Origin: Pectobacterium carotovorum
GTDB taxonomy: Bacteria > Pseudomonadota > Gammaproteobacteria > Enterobacterales > Enterobacteriaceae
Length of the DNA stretch: 64,000 nucleotides
Assembly: GCF_033898505.1 (NCBI RefSeq)
Contig: NZ_JAXAFK010000005.1
Span: 1-64,000 of the forward strand
Direction of reading: 5' to 3'
Part shown: positions 8,618 through 18,001 of the stretch, one piece after another
How the letters are laid out: each line of letters opens with the position of its first letter
Position numbering within the stretch: position 1 is the stretch's first letter
The notes under the pieces: generated by a model
What the model was told of the DNA's origin: nothing
Seen by the model: the letters and a program-made list of their open reading frames with translations, nothing else
The model's database searches: none
Translations under genes and position numbers: made by a program

Positions 8618-8716
8618 ATGAAAGCCCTATCCCTAGTGATTAGCCTAGTCGTGATTAGCGTGGTGGTGATTATTATCCCACCGTGCGGGGCTGCACTTGG
8701 ACGAAGAATGGCTTAG
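8618..8716 (+). CDS. ilvL: ilv operon attenuator leader peptide IlvL
   Basis: A 32-codon ORF whose product is nearly that of E. coli IlvL from residue 7 on (VISLVVISVVVIIIPPCGAA). It contains 4 Leu, 6 Val and 5 Ile among 32 residues. Ribosome stalling on these codons when any charged branched-chain tRNA is scarce prevents formation of the terminator that follows, switching on ilvG and the downstream genes. The peptide itself has no known function. Confidence 0.95.
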   Translation: MKALSLVISLVVISVVVIIIPPCGAALGRRMA

Positions 8717-8736
8717 AAATCAAGGCCTAATTCAAG

Positions 8737-8769
8737 AAAACCCCCGCACCGAAAGGTCGGGGGTTTTTT
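8737..8769 (+). terminator. ilv operon attenuator terminator
   Basis: Stem CCCCCG-acc / ggt-CGGGGG flanked by AAAA and TTTTTT, located 20 bp after the ilvL stop. Upstream GC segments within ilvL (CCCACCGTGCGGGG region) can form the alternative antiterminator pairings expected of transcription attenuation. Confidence 0.92.
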
Positions 8770-8803
8770 GTTGGGCGTAATCTATAACGGAAAGGAACAG
8801 AAA

Positions 8804-8854
8804 ATGAACATCAGCATAAAATTCTGTTATTCCCATAAGATGTCGGGGAAATAA
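8804..8854 (+). CDS. ilvX: Small protein IlvX
   Basis: A 16-codon ORF ([16 protein letters not shown]) just before ilvG. It aligns with the E. coli 16-residue IlvX (MNNSTKFC...), and has an SD (AAGGAAC, 8792-8798) at good spacing. Its stop is two bases before the ilvG ATG, so translation may be coupled. In E. coli IlvX is expressed but its function is unknown. Conservation of length, first residues and position supports it as real. Confidence 0.8.
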   Translation: MNISIKFCYSHKMSGK

Positions 8855-8856
8855 CT

Positions 8857-10503
8857 ATGAATGGAGCACAGTGGGTGGTACAAGCGTTGCGAGCACAGGG
8901 AGTGGACACCGTTTTTGGGTATCCAGGTGGCGCGATAATGCCCGTCTATGATGCACTTTATGACGGCGGCGTTAAACACCTGCTGTGTCGCCACGAGCAA
9001 GGCGCGGTGATGGCGGCGATTGGCTATGCCCGCTCCACGGGTAATGTGGGCGTTTGCATTGCGACGTCTGGCCCAGGTGCAACGAACCTGATCACCGGTT
9101 TGGCCGATGCGCTGCTGGATTCTGTGCCTGTAGTGGCGATCACCGGACAGGTCGGGTCGGCGCTGATTGGTACCGATGCTTTTCAGGAAATCGACGTGTT
9201 GGGGCTGTCGCTGGCCTGTACGAAACACAGTTTTCTGGTTGAGTCTCTCGAATCACTGCCAGAAGTAATGGCAGAAGCGTTTGCGATTGCCAACAGCGGC
9301 CGTCCCGGTCCTGTTCTGGTCGATATTCCTAAAGATATTCAATTGGCCATGGGAGATTTCACGCCGAACTTTGCGCCTGTTGCTAACGATGTTGATTTCC
9401 CCGAGCAAGATATCACGCAGGCATATGCCCTGTTGGCGAAAGCACAAAAACCGGTGCTGTATGTTGGCGGCGGGGTCGGTATGGCGAATGCGGTTCCGGC
9501 ATTGCGTGAATTCCTGAGCATGACGGATATCCCTTCGGTTTCGACGCTGAAAGGCTTGGGTGTCGTGGATGCCAATCATCCCTATTACCTCGGTATGATT
9601 GGTATGCACGGCACGAAGGCGGCGAACCTGATTGTGCAGGAGTGCGATCTGTTAATCGCGGTCGGAGCGCGTTTTGATGACCGCGTGACCGGCAAGCTGA
9701 ATGCCTTCGCGCCTCATGCCAGCGTTATTCACATGGATATTGACCCAGCGGAGCTGAGCAAATTGCGCCATGCCAATGTGGCGTTGCAAGGCGATCTGAA
9801 GTCGATATTACCGGCGCTGCAACAGCCGCTGAACGTCAGCGCGTGGCGCCAGCAGGCGACCATGATGAAAGCGGAATACCCGTGGCGTTATGACCATCCT
9901 GGTCAGGCCATTTATGCGCCTGCACTGCTGAAAACGATCTCTGAACGAATGGATGCGGACACGGTGGTGACGACCGATGTGGGCCAGCACCAGATGTGGG
10001 CTGCCCAGCATATGACGTTCAGCCGTCCTGAGAATTTCATCACTTCCAGCGGTCTCGGCACAATGGGCTTCGGCGTGCCAGCGGCGGTAGGTGCGCAGGT
10101 TGCGCGCCCGGACGACATGGTTATCTGCATCTCCGGCGACGGTTCTTTCATGATGAACGTTCAGGAGTTGGGCACGATAAAACGAAAACGGCTGCCGTTG
10201 AAAATCGTGCTGCTGGATAACCAACGGTTGGGTATGGTACGTCAGTGGCAGCAGTTATTCTTTGATGAACGCTATAGTGAAACCGACCTCTCCGATAACC
10301 CTGATTTCCTGACGCTGGCAAGCGCGTTTGATATCCCCGGCCAGCGCATCACCCGTAAAGATCAAATTGATGTCGCGCTGGATGCCCTGTTTAACAGCGA
10401 AGGACCCTATTTGCTGCACGTCTCGATCGATGAATACGAAAACGTCTGGCCACTGGTTCCGCCGGGTGCGGGTAACGAAACGATGCTCGATAAAACCGAA
10501 TAG
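8857..10503 (+). CDS. ilvG: Acetolactate synthase II, large subunit
   Basis: A full-length 548-aa thiamin diphosphate enzyme that makes acetolactate from two pyruvates (valine, leucine) or acetohydroxybutyrate (isoleucine). The N-terminal TPP domain has the catalytic Glu in [18 protein letters not shown] (about residue 47). A central FAD-binding domain follows, and the C-terminal TPP domain has [16 protein letters not shown] near 428 and LDNQRLGMV. Unlike E. coli K-12, where ilvG carries a frameshift, the frame is intact. The regulatory subunit ilvM follows. Isozyme II is classically insensitive to valine. Confidence 0.97.
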   Translation: MNGAQWVVQALRAQGVDTVFGYPGGAIMPVYDALYDGGVKHLLCRHEQGAVMAAIGYARSTGNVGVCIATSGPGATNLITGLADALLDSVPVVAITGQVGSALIGTDAFQEIDVLGLSLACTKHSFLVESLESLPEVMAEAFAIANSGRPGPVLVDIPKDIQLAMGDFTPNFAPVANDVDFPEQDITQAYALLAKAQKPVLYVGGGVGMANAVPALREFLSMTDIPSVSTLKGLGVVDANHPYYLGMIGMHGTKAANLIVQECDLLIAVGARFDDRVTGKLNAFAPHASVIHMDIDPAELSKLRHANVALQGDLKSILPALQQPLNVSAWRQQATMMKAEYPWRYDHPGQAIYAPALLKTISERMDADTVVTTDVGQHQMWAAQHMTFSRPENFITSSGLGTMGFGVPAAVGAQVARPDDMVICISGDGSFMMNVQELGTIKRKRLPLKIVLLDNQRLGMVRQWQQLFFDERYSETDLSDNPDFLTLASAFDIPGQRITRKDQIDVALDALFNSEGPYLLHVSIDEYENVWPLVPPGAGNETMLDKTE

Positions 10504-10560
10504 GCTCGACAACACCCAATAATGGCCGACTTACACAGAATAAGTGCTGGAGACAACAGA

Positions 10561-10821
10561 ATGACACATCATCAACTTTCGATTCAGGCACGCTTTCGTC
10601 CCGAGGTTCTGGAGCGTGTATTGCGTGTTACCCGCCATCGCGGTTTCAAAGTTTGCGCGATGAATATGGTGCAAACCACCAATACCGATCACATTAATAT
10701 TGAACTGACCGTTGCCAGCCATCGTTCGGTAGATTTATTGTCAACGCAATTGAGTAAGCTGTTAGATATTGCCTGCGTTGACATTCAACCGATGACGACA
10801 TCACAGCAGATCAGCGCCTAA
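10561..10821 (+). CDS. ilvM: Acetolactate synthase II, small subunit
   Basis: An 86-aa ACT-domain subunit that activates IlvG; E. coli IlvM is 87 aa. It keeps LERVLRVTRHRGFKVCAMNM and NIELTVASHRSVDLL. I chose the ATG at 10561 because GGAG lies eight bases before it and it gives the family N-terminus; the in-frame ATG at 10522 would add 13 unrelated residues. It lies 57 bp after ilvG and 25 bp before ilvE. Confidence 0.95.
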   Translation: MTHHQLSIQARFRPEVLERVLRVTRHRGFKVCAMNMVQTTNTDHINIELTVASHRSVDLLSTQLSKLLDIACVDIQPMTTSQQISA

Positions 10822-10846
10822 CGCATAAAGAGTAAGGAAAAAAAGA

Positions 10847-11773
10847 ATGACAAAAAAAGCGGATTACATTTGGTTCAATGGCGAGATGGTTCCATGGGCT
10901 GAAGCAAAAGTACACGTGATGTCGCACGCCTTGCATTATGGCACTTCCGTGTTTGAAGGCGTTCGTTGCTACAATTCACATAAGGGTCCGGTAGTTTTTC
11001 GTCACCGTGAGCACATGCAGCGCCTGCGTGATTCGGCAAAAATTTACCGTATGCCGGTCGAGCAAAGCGTGGATGAACTGATGGAAGCTTGCCGTGAAAC
11101 GCTGCGTAAAAATAACCTGACCAGCGCGTATATCCGTCCGCTGGTGTTTATTGGCGATGTGGGGATGGGCGTGAACCCACCAGACGGTTATAAAACCGAC
11201 GTGATCATCGCGGCGTTCCCGTGGGGCGCGTATCTGGGTGAAGAAGCGCTGGAAGCGGGTATTGATGCCATGGTGTCGTCCTGGAATCGCGCCGCAGCGA
11301 ATACGATTCCGACTGCGGCTAAAGCGGGCGGTAACTATCTGTCCTCCCTGCTGGTGGGCAGTGAAGCACGTCGCCACGGCTATCAGGAAGGGATCGCGCT
11401 GGATGTCCACGGCTATGTTTCTGAAGGCGCAGGCGAGAACCTGTTTGAAGTGAAGGATGGCGTTATCTTCACGCCGCCGTTTACTTCTTCGGCGCTGCCG
11501 GGCATTACGCGTGATGCCATCATCAAGCTGGCGAAGGACGCGGGATATGAAGTGCGCGAGCAGGTGCTGTCCCGCGAATCACTGTATCTGGCGGACGAAG
11601 TGTTCATGTCCGGCACGGCGGCGGAAATTACCCCAGTGCGTAGCGTAGACGGTATTCAGGTCGGGATTGGCAAACGCGGCCCGGTCACCAAAGCCCTGCA
11701 ACAGGCGTTCTTTGGCCTCTTCACGGGTGAAACCGAAGATAAATGGGGCTGGTTGGATCCGGTAAATCAGTAA
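10847..11773 (+). CDS. ilvE: Branched-chain amino acid aminotransferase
   Basis: A 308-aa fold-type IV PLP aminotransferase for the last step of Val, Ile and Leu synthesis. The PLP lysine is in TAAKAGGNYLSSLLVG (about residue 160). Other family marks are LHYGTSVFEGVRCY and EVFMSGTAAEITPVRSVD. A strong SD (AGTAAGGA) precedes the ATG. It is the third enzyme gene of the attenuated ilv operon. Confidence 0.97.
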   Translation: MTKKADYIWFNGEMVPWAEAKVHVMSHALHYGTSVFEGVRCYNSHKGPVVFRHREHMQRLRDSAKIYRMPVEQSVDELMEACRETLRKNNLTSAYIRPLVFIGDVGMGVNPPDGYKTDVIIAAFPWGAYLGEEALEAGIDAMVSSWNRAAANTIPTAAKAGGNYLSSLLVGSEARRHGYQEGIALDVHGYVSEGAGENLFEVKDGVIFTPPFTSSALPGITRDAIIKLAKDAGYEVREQVLSRESLYLADEVFMSGTAAEITPVRSVDGIQVGIGKRGPVTKALQQAFFGLFTGETEDKWGWLDPVNQ

Positions 11774-11842
11774 TCAATCAAGATAATCAGGCGGTGATAC
11801 GTTCCGTCATCGCCCAATTCGTAATTTTTGGAGTAATAGAGC

Positions 11843-13693
11843 ATGCCTAAGTACCGTTCAGCCACCACCACGCACGGCCGTAATATGGCCGGTGCCCGAG
11901 CCCTGTGGCGCGCCACAGGGATGACCGACAATGATTTTGGCAAACCCATTATCGCCGTGGTCAACTCCTTCACTCAATTCGTGCCCGGCCATGTGCACTT
12001 GCGCGATCTGGGTAAACTGGTTGCCGAGCAAATCGAAGCTTCTGGTGGTGTCGCGAAAGAATTCAACACTATCGCTGTAGACGACGGCATCGCGATGGGC
12101 CACGGCGGTATGCTCTATTCTCTGCCTTCCCGTGAACTGATTGCCGACTCGGTAGAATACATGGTGAATGCCCACTGCGCGGATGCGATGGTGTGTATCT
12201 CCAACTGTGACAAAATCACCCCGGGAATGCTGATGGCGTCACTGCGTCTGAATATCCCGGTGATTTTTGTTTCCGGTGGCCCGATGGAAGCGGGGAAAAC
12301 CAAATTATCCGATCAGATCATCAAGCTGGATCTGGTGGATGCGATGATTCAGGGCGCGGACCCGAAAGTGTCTGATGAACAGAGCGAGCAGGTGGAGCGT
12401 TCTGCCTGTCCGACCTGTGGCTCCTGTTCCGGTATGTTTACCGCTAACTCCATGAACTGCCTGACCGAAGCGCTGGGCCTGTCTCAGCCAGGCAACGGTT
12501 CGCTGTTGGCGACGCACGCCGACCGTAAGCAGTTGTTCCTGAATGCGGGCAAACGCATTGTCGGTCTGGCGAAGCGTTACTACGAGCAGGATGATGAGAG
12601 CGTGCTGCCGCGCAACATCGCCAATAAGGCTGCATTTGAAAACGCCATGATTCTGGATATCGCGATGGGCGGTTCCACTAATACCGTTCTGCATCTGTTA
12701 GCTGCGGCGCAGGAAGGTGAAGTGGACTTCACCATGACCGATATCGACAGACTGTCACGTCAGGTTCCGCACCTGTGTAAGGTGGCGCCGAGTACGCAGA
12801 AATACCACATGGAAGACGTACACCGCGCGGGCGGCGTGATCGGTATTCTGGGCGAGCTGGACAGAGCGGGTCTGCTGAACCGTGAAGTGAACAACGTGCT
12901 GGGCAAAACGCTGCCGGAAACGCTGGAAGCCTACGACGTCATGCTGACGCAGGATGACAGTGTGAAAAGCATGTATTCCGCCGGTCCAGCAGGGATCCGC
13001 ACCACGCAGGCGTTCTCGCAGGATTGCCGCTGGGACTCACTGGATACCGATCGTCAGGAAGGCTGTATTCGTTCCCGCGAATTTGCCTACAGTCAGGACG
13101 GCGGTCTGGCCGTGCTGTACGGCAATCTGGCAGAGAATGGCTGTATCGTGAAAACCGCAGGCGTGGATGAGGGTAGCCTGGTCTTCCGCGGTCCGGCGAA
13201 AGTGTATGAAAGTCAGGATGATGCGGTAGCCGCTATTCTGGGCGGTAAAGTCGTGGCGGGCGATGTGGTTGTGATTCGTTACGAAGGGCCGAAAGGCGGG
13301 CCGGGCATGCAGGAAATGCTGTATCCGACCACCTACCTGAAATCGATGGGGCTGGGTAAAAGCTGTGCGCTGATCACCGACGGCCGTTTCTCCGGTGGTA
13401 CTTCGGGTCTGTCTATCGGCCATGCGTCTCCTGAAGCGGCCAGCGGCGGCACCATTGCTCTGGTACAGGACGGTGATACCATCGCGATTGATATTCCGAA
13501 CCGCAGCATTGCGCTGGTTCTGGATGACAAAGAGTTAGCGAGCCGCCGCGACGCGGAAGAGGCGAGAGGCGAACAGGCCTGGACGCCGCACAATCGTGAA
13601 CGTCAGGTTTCTTTTGCGCTGCGCGCGTACGCCAGCCTGGCAACCAGCGCGGATAAAGGCGCTGTGCGGGATAAAAGCAAGCTGGGAGGCTAA
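11843..13693 (+). CDS. ilvD: Dihydroxyacid dehydratase
   Basis: A 616-aa IlvD/Edd-family iron-sulfur dehydratase converting dihydroxy acids to the 2-keto acid precursors of Val and Ile. Cluster and active-site cysteines are seen in [14 protein letters not shown] (about 122) and [17 protein letters not shown] (about 192), and the C-terminal signature is [19 protein letters not shown]. Length equals E. coli IlvD. SD TGGAGTAATAGAGC leads into the ATG. Confidence 0.97.
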   Translation: MPKYRSATTTHGRNMAGARALWRATGMTDNDFGKPIIAVVNSFTQFVPGHVHLRDLGKLVAEQIEASGGVAKEFNTIAVDDGIAMGHGGMLYSLPSRELIADSVEYMVNAHCADAMVCISNCDKITPGMLMASLRLNIPVIFVSGGPMEAGKTKLSDQIIKLDLVDAMIQGADPKVSDEQSEQVERSACPTCGSCSGMFTANSMNCLTEALGLSQPGNGSLLATHADRKQLFLNAGKRIVGLAKRYYEQDDESVLPRNIANKAAFENAMILDIAMGGSTNTVLHLLAAAQEGEVDFTMTDIDRLSRQVPHLCKVAPSTQKYHMEDVHRAGGVIGILGELDRAGLLNREVNNVLGKTLPETLEAYDVMLTQDDSVKSMYSAGPAGIRTTQAFSQDCRWDSLDTDRQEGCIRSREFAYSQDGGLAVLYGNLAENGCIVKTAGVDEGSLVFRGPAKVYESQDDAVAAILGGKVVAGDVVVIRYEGPKGGPGMQEMLYPTTYLKSMGLGKSCALITDGRFSGGTSGLSIGHASPEAASGGTIALVQDGDTIAIDIPNRSIALVLDDKELASRRDAEEARGEQAWTPHNRERQVSFALRAYASLATSADKGAVRDKSKLGG

Positions 13694-13698
13694 TGCTG

Positions 13699-15243
13699 AT
13701 GGCTGTGTCACAACCTCTTCCTGCCGCGCCGGGAGGCGCGGAGTACCTGCGGGCGATCTTACGCTCTCCAGTGTATGAAGTCACACAGGTCACACCGCTG
13801 GAGAAGATGGAAAAGATCTCTTCGCGGCTGGGTAATGTCATTCTGGTAAAACGTGAAGACAGACACGCGGTGCACAGCTTCAAGCTGCGTGGCGCGTACG
13901 CGATGATGGCCGGTCTGAGCGATGAGCAAAAATCACACGGTGTGGTAACGGCATCAGCCGGTAACCATGCGCAAGGCGTGGCGCTCTCCTCCACCAAGCT
14001 GGGGATTAAATCGCTGATTGTGATGCCCGTGGCGACGGCTGATATCAAGGTAGATGCCGTGCGCGGTTTTGGCGGCGAAGTGCTGCTACACGGTGCCAAC
14101 TTTGATGAGGCCAAGGCGAAAGCCATTGAACTGTCACAGCAGCAACATATGACCTTTCTGCCGCCGTTCGATCACCCTGCGGTGATTGCGGGACAGGGCA
14201 CGCTGGCGATGGAATTGCTACAGCAGGATGCGCATCTGGATCGCGTGTTTGTGCCGGTCGGCGGTGGTGGTTTGGCGGCAGGTGTTGCCGTGCTGATCAA
14301 ACAGCTGATGCCGCAGATTCAGGTGATCGGCGTGGAAGCGGAAGATTCTGCTTGTCTGCGTGCGGCGCTGGATGCCGGACAGCCGGTCGATCTGCCGCGT
14401 GTCGGGCTGTTTGCCGAAGGTGTCGCGGTGAAGCGCATCGGGGATGAAACGTTCCGCCTGTGTCGGGAATATCTGGATGACGTGATTACCGTCGACAGTG
14501 ATGCTATCTGTGCGGCAGTGAAAGATCTGTTCGAAGATGTTCGTGCGATTGCTGAACCGTCTGGCGCGCTCGCGCTGGCGGGGATGAAAAAATACATCCA
14601 GCAGCATCAGATTCAGGGGGAGCGTCTGGCGCATATTCTGTCCGGTGCGAACGTGAATTTCCACGGATTACGTTATGTTTCCGAGCGTTGCGAACTGGGC
14701 GAACAGCGCGAAGCCTTGCTGGCGGTGACAATCCCCGAGAAACAGGGCAGCTTCCTGAAGTTTTGCCAACTGCTGGGCGGCCGTTCCGTTACCGAGTTCA
14801 ACTATCGCTATGCGGATGCCAAAGACGCCTGCATTTTTGTCGGCGTGCGCCTGACGCGTGGCTATGCGGAGCGGCAGGAGATTATCGCCGAGCTTTCTGC
14901 AGACGGTTATGAAGTGGTGGACTTATCCGATGATGAAATGGCGAAGCTGCACGTTCGCTATATGGTCGGCGGACGCCCTTCCAAACCGCTCCAGGAACGG
15001 CTTTATAGCTTCGAGTTCCCAGAGTCGCCGGGGGCATTACTGAAATTCCTGCATACGCTGGGCACGTACTGGAATATTTCGCTGTTCCATTACCGCAGCC
15101 ATGGCACGGATTTCGGCCGCGTGCTGGCCGCGTTCGAGCTGGAGGCAGGCGATCGGGAATTTGAGCAGCACCTACAGGCGTTGGGCTATGAATGCCACGA
15201 CGAAACCAATAATCCGGCGTTCCGCTTCTTTTTAGCGGGTTAA
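13699..15243 (+). CDS. ilvA: Threonine deaminase (biosynthetic)
   Basis: A 514-aa enzyme, same length as E. coli IlvA, that deaminates threonine to 2-ketobutyrate, the committed step to isoleucine. The PLP lysine lies in VHSFKLRGAYAMM (about residue 60), and the glycine loop is PVGGGGLAAGVA. Two C-terminal ACT-like repeats (about 340-410 and 435-510; EKQGSFLKFCQLLG and PESPGALLKFLHTLG) give isoleucine feedback inhibition. I chose ATG 13699 because GGGAGG (13684-13689) is nine bases away and the N-terminus MAVSQPL matches E. coli; the ATG at 13693, overlapping the ilvD stop, is only three bases from the SD. Confidence 0.95.
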   Translation: MAVSQPLPAAPGGAEYLRAILRSPVYEVTQVTPLEKMEKISSRLGNVILVKREDRHAVHSFKLRGAYAMMAGLSDEQKSHGVVTASAGNHAQGVALSSTKLGIKSLIVMPVATADIKVDAVRGFGGEVLLHGANFDEAKAKAIELSQQQHMTFLPPFDHPAVIAGQGTLAMELLQQDAHLDRVFVPVGGGGLAAGVAVLIKQLMPQIQVIGVEAEDSACLRAALDAGQPVDLPRVGLFAEGVAVKRIGDETFRLCREYLDDVITVDSDAICAAVKDLFEDVRAIAEPSGALALAGMKKYIQQHQIQGERLAHILSGANVNFHGLRYVSERCELGEQREALLAVTIPEKQGSFLKFCQLLGGRSVTEFNYRYADAKDACIFVGVRLTRGYAERQEIIAELSADGYEVVDLSDDEMAKLHVRYMVGGRPSKPLQERLYSFEFPESPGALLKFLHTLGTYWNISLFHYRSHGTDFGRVLAAFELEAGDREFEQHLQALGYECHDETNNPAFRFFLAG

Positions 15244-15273
15244 GTTAGCGGTTAAACGTTGAGTGTTCCCTTC

Positions 15274-15313
15274 ACGCCGCCGATGGTGTTTCGCCGTCGG
15301 CGGCGTTATCTTT
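15274..15313 (+). terminator. Terminator of the ilv operon
   Basis: ACGCCGCCGA pairs exactly with TCGGCGGCGT across a 13-nt loop, followed by TATCTTT. It lies 30 bp after ilvA. The T-tract is modest. Confidence 0.75.
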
Positions 15314-15348
15314 ATGCCATCTGACAGCAACAGGGATGGCATTTCTTT

Positions 15349-16092
15349 ATGGCAACGCAGTTCACGGGTTTTTCTCAAGCGGGTTTAACGTTTCTTCAGC
15401 AGGTTCGTCAGTACAACGATAAAGCGTGGTTTGATGAGCATCGTGTCGTTTACGATGAGCAACTGGTTGCGCCGTTCCGTACGCTGGTGGATGAGCTCAG
15501 TCTGACCATGTTGCAGATTGACGACCATTTTGAAACGCGTCCCGCTATCGGTAAGACTCTCTCCCGTATTCACCGCGACACGCGCTTTTCTCACGATAAA
15601 TCACGCTACCGCAGCCATATGTGGCTCACTTTCAAGCGGACACGCAAAGACTGGACGGATGCACCGGTGTATTTCTTTGAAATCACACCGGATACCTGGC
15701 GCTACGGGCTGGGGTATTACAGCGCAACGCGCAATACGATGGATCTATTCCGTCAGACGCTGCGTGGTAATCCGTCACAGTTTCTTGAAGTGGCGAGCTG
15801 TCTGGGAAATACCTTCGCACTGGAAGGGGACAGCTACAAACGCCCGCTGATTAAAGATCAGGAACCAGAATTAGCTGACTGGTATAACCGCAAATCGTTT
15901 GCCGCGATATCTACCCGACAGGATATGGAAGCGCTGTTTTCTGGCGATCTGGTGACGGTGTTAGCTCGCGGATTTACCCAGCTTGAGCCGCTCTATCATT
16001 ACCTGATGAATGTCGAAACTATGAAAAAAGCCGCGCAGGAAACAGAGTCCGATACGCGGGCCTTTTCGGCGGATAAGTGGTTCGAACGCTAG
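15349..16092 (+). CDS. DUF2461 (TIGR02453) family protein
   Basis: A 247-aa cytosolic protein with the DUF2461 pattern: FLQQVRQYNDKAWFDEHR at the start, KTLSRIHRDTRFSHDKSRYR near residue 70, and a C-terminal LYHYLMNVE. The family is widespread in bacteria and fungi with no established biochemical role. It stands alone between the ilv operon terminator and the convergent LprI-like gene. The SD is weak (AGGGATGG, well upstream). No function can be assigned from context. Confidence 0.85.
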   Translation: MATQFTGFSQAGLTFLQQVRQYNDKAWFDEHRVVYDEQLVAPFRTLVDELSLTMLQIDDHFETRPAIGKTLSRIHRDTRFSHDKSRYRSHMWLTFKRTRKDWTDAPVYFFEITPDTWRYGLGYYSATRNTMDLFRQTLRGNPSQFLEVASCLGNTFALEGDSYKRPLIKDQEPELADWYNRKSFAAISTRQDMEALFSGDLVTVLARGFTQLEPLYHYLMNVETMKKAAQETESDTRAFSADKWFER

Positions 16093-16110
16093 CGCCAGAG
16101 ATAGCCAGCG

Positions 16111-16911
16111 CTACGGCGTTTTCTGCTGCTCCGACTGGGTTTTATCGCGTTCCAGCAGCGTGTTAAACAGGTAACCTTCTTCCTGATTGCTGCCGAAGGT
16201 GGCGATTTGCAGATGATCATCGTCAATGCAGGTGAGCAGTATTTTCACCTGCTGGCCGAAGCTGCTTTCACCTTTGCCAATGGCTTGCGTATCGCTCATT
16301 TGACGGGCGGTGAAGTCAGCATCATCCAGCTTGTTGCCGTAACGGAATGCAATGGATGCGCCGCCTTCAATCTTGCCACGCTGATTGGTCATGGTCAGGC
16401 TAACAGCATGATAGGGCGCTTTCTGGTCATACATTTCCCGAAAATATTCCCCCAGCTCTCGGTATTCCTCGGCGGAAAGTCCTGACATCACATACTCATA
16501 GCTGAATGAACCGTGGAAGCAGGACGCGCTTTTCACGGGCGTAATCGGGGACGGCAACGCGTGCTGTGCGATGTCATTCAGGTAGCGTAGACGATTGAGC
16601 TGTTGCTGATAACGCTGGCGCAGGCAGTCTTCGTCTTTGCACTGGTCACGGGTGGTCAGCCAGTTGCGCTGAAACTGGTTGAGCGTTTTTTCCCACGGTG
16701 CGCTGTTGGTGTATGCGGTCAGGAACGCGCGGGAGGTCTTCCAGGCCTGTGCGAGTTCTTCATCCAGTTGTCCAAGCAGCGGGCTGGCGCAAATCAGCTT
16801 TTCCTGCACCGAGGCGGCGTTGTCACAGGGGAAACTGGCGGCCTGGGCGCTGTGGCTGAGGGAGACCAGCGTCACCCCGGCGGCGATGATGGCAGTGAAG
16901 GCTATCTTCAT
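16111..16911 (-). CDS. Secreted LprI/DUF1311-family protein
   Basis: A 266-aa exported protein. The signal peptide is MKIAFTAIIAAGVTLVSLSH through AQA with cleavage near residue 24. The mature N-terminus (about 28-90) is a lysozyme-inhibitor LprI N-terminal (DUF1311) domain with paired cysteines (FPCDNAASVQEKLICASPLL and CKDEDCLRQRYQQQLNRL). The C-terminal half is unassigned. LprI of Mycobacterium inhibits lysozyme; whether this protein does so is not known. Start: AGGA six bases before the ATG at 16911; that ATG overlaps the ilvY stop by four bases (ATGA), so the two genes are translationally linked. Confidence 0.8.
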   Translation of the reverse strand: MKIAFTAIIAAGVTLVSLSHSAQAASFPCDNAASVQEKLICASPLLGQLDEELAQAWKTSRAFLTAYTNSAPWEKTLNQFQRNWLTTRDQCKDEDCLRQRYQQQLNRLRYLNDIAQHALPSPITPVKSASCFHGSFSYEYVMSGLSAEEYRELGEYFREMYDQKAPYHAVSLTMTNQRGKIEGGASIAFRYGNKLDDADFTARQMSDTQAIGKGESSFGQQVKILLTCIDDDHLQIATFGSNQEEGYLFNTLLERDKTQSEQQKTP

Positions 16912-17798
16912 GGCGTGTCCTGTAATATGTCCCAAAAGGCGGCAATCAGCGGTTCGCTAAGCCGTTTTTTCTGTACGCAAACGCCCAGTTCAAGCGGTTC
17001 CATCACCTGTTCGACCAAGACGGAAACGCGGTTGCGTACCGGTTCCGGGCTGTTCTCCAGCACGACGTTGGGAATCAGCGCGATACCACAGCCTAGCGCG
17101 ACCATCGATACCATCGCTTCATGCCCGGAGATGGTGGCGTAAATCTGCGGATTGGCGATGTGATTGCGGCGGAACCATTGATCGATGCGCTTACGCACCG
17201 GGCCGTGTTCCGGCAGGATGAAGGGAATCTGCGACCAGTCCGGGTTCGCCTGACGCACCAACGATTGCACAGGGCAAGGGAGCGCTGGGATGATCAACGC
17301 CAGAGGCAGTTTATCGAGCGGTATGAAATCCACGCTGACAGGCAGGGCCTCCGGGCGTCCTGCAATCCCCAAGTCCCCATCATTCGACTGAATTTTCTCA
17401 ACGGCATCGGCGGCATCGCCGGTCGTCAGTTTAATTTCCACCAGCGGGTGCAGCGCCCGGAAGCGATCCAGAATCGGCGGCAGGTGGCTGTAGGCGGCGG
17501 TGACAGAACAGAAAATCCGCAGTTCTCCGCTTAATGACGGCCCGTGCGGGTCTATCGTGTGGCGTAGCTGCTGGTATTGCAGCAGCGTTTGCTGAGCAAA
17601 CAGCTTCAGGTGCTCTCCGGCATCGGTGAGCTGCACGGTGCGGTTATCGCGCAGAAACAGCGTCTGCCCTAAATCCTCTTCCATCCGCTGTATTTGCCGT
17701 GACAGCGTGGATGGGCTGATATGCATCGCTTTGGCGGTACGGCCAAAGTGGCGACTTTCCGCCAGATGCAGGAATAATTTGAGATCACGTAAATCCAT
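16908..17798 (-). CDS. ilvY: LysR-family activator of ilvC
   Basis: A 296-aa LysR regulator, ortholog of E. coli IlvY (297 aa). The HTH (about 1-60) includes FLHLAESRHFGRTAKAMHIS and TLSRQIQRMEEDLGQ. The effector domain includes FCSVTAAYSHLPPILDRFR and GHEAMVSMVALGCGIALIPNVVLENSPEPVRNRVSV. IlvY binds between itself and the divergent ilvC, and activates ilvC when its substrates acetolactate or acetohydroxybutyrate are present. I start it at the ATG giving MDLRDLK, as in E. coli. The frame stays open upstream to a TTG at 17873 across an 18-bp tandem repeat (see that entry). Confidence 0.94.
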   Translation of the reverse strand: MDLRDLKLFLHLAESRHFGRTAKAMHISPSTLSRQIQRMEEDLGQTLFLRDNRTVQLTDAGEHLKLFAQQTLLQYQQLRHTIDPHGPSLSGELRIFCSVTAAYSHLPPILDRFRALHPLVEIKLTTGDAADAVEKIQSNDGDLGIAGRPEALPVSVDFIPLDKLPLALIIPALPCPVQSLVRQANPDWSQIPFILPEHGPVRKRIDQWFRRNHIANPQIYATISGHEAMVSMVALGCGIALIPNVVLENSPEPVRNRVSVLVEQVMEPLELGVCVQKKRLSEPLIAAFWDILQDTP

Positions 17799-17811
17799 GC
17801 GACGCAGGCCC

Positions 17812-17865
17812 CGTTTTTTATCTTTCAGCCGTTTTATATCTTGCAACCGCTTTTGATCTTGCAAA
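17812..17865. repeat. Three tandem 18-bp repeats at the 5' end of ilvY
   Basis: The units are CGTTTTTTATCTTTCAGC, CGTTTTATATCTTGCAAC and CGCTTTTGATCTTGCAAA, directly abutting. On the ilvY strand they are in frame and read LQDQKR-LQDIKR-LKDKKR ahead of MDLRDLK. They are either untranslated leader DNA with regulator sites or a basic N-terminal extension of IlvY starting at a TTG. Confidence 0.7.
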
Positions 17866-17878
17866 TAGTGCAATATGA

Positions 17879-17906
17879 CGTTGCTAATATATCAATTTAA
17901 GCAACG
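17879..17906. promoter_or_regulatory. Putative IlvY operator between ilvY and ilvC
   Basis: CGTTGC (17879-17884) and its reverse complement GCAACG (17901-17906) form an inverted repeat with a 16-bp AT-rich spacer, in the divergent control region. LysR activators bind such dyads, and E. coli IlvY uses two tandem operators here. The exact IlvY consensus was not available to me. Confidence 0.45.
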
Positions 17907-18001
17907 CAATTCCTGTCATATGATGGGGTCATAGTGAATTCCCATCTGGCGGGAATCCTTTTTCGAATAATAGACAAACAAAACCGTATACGGAGCACGA
18001 C

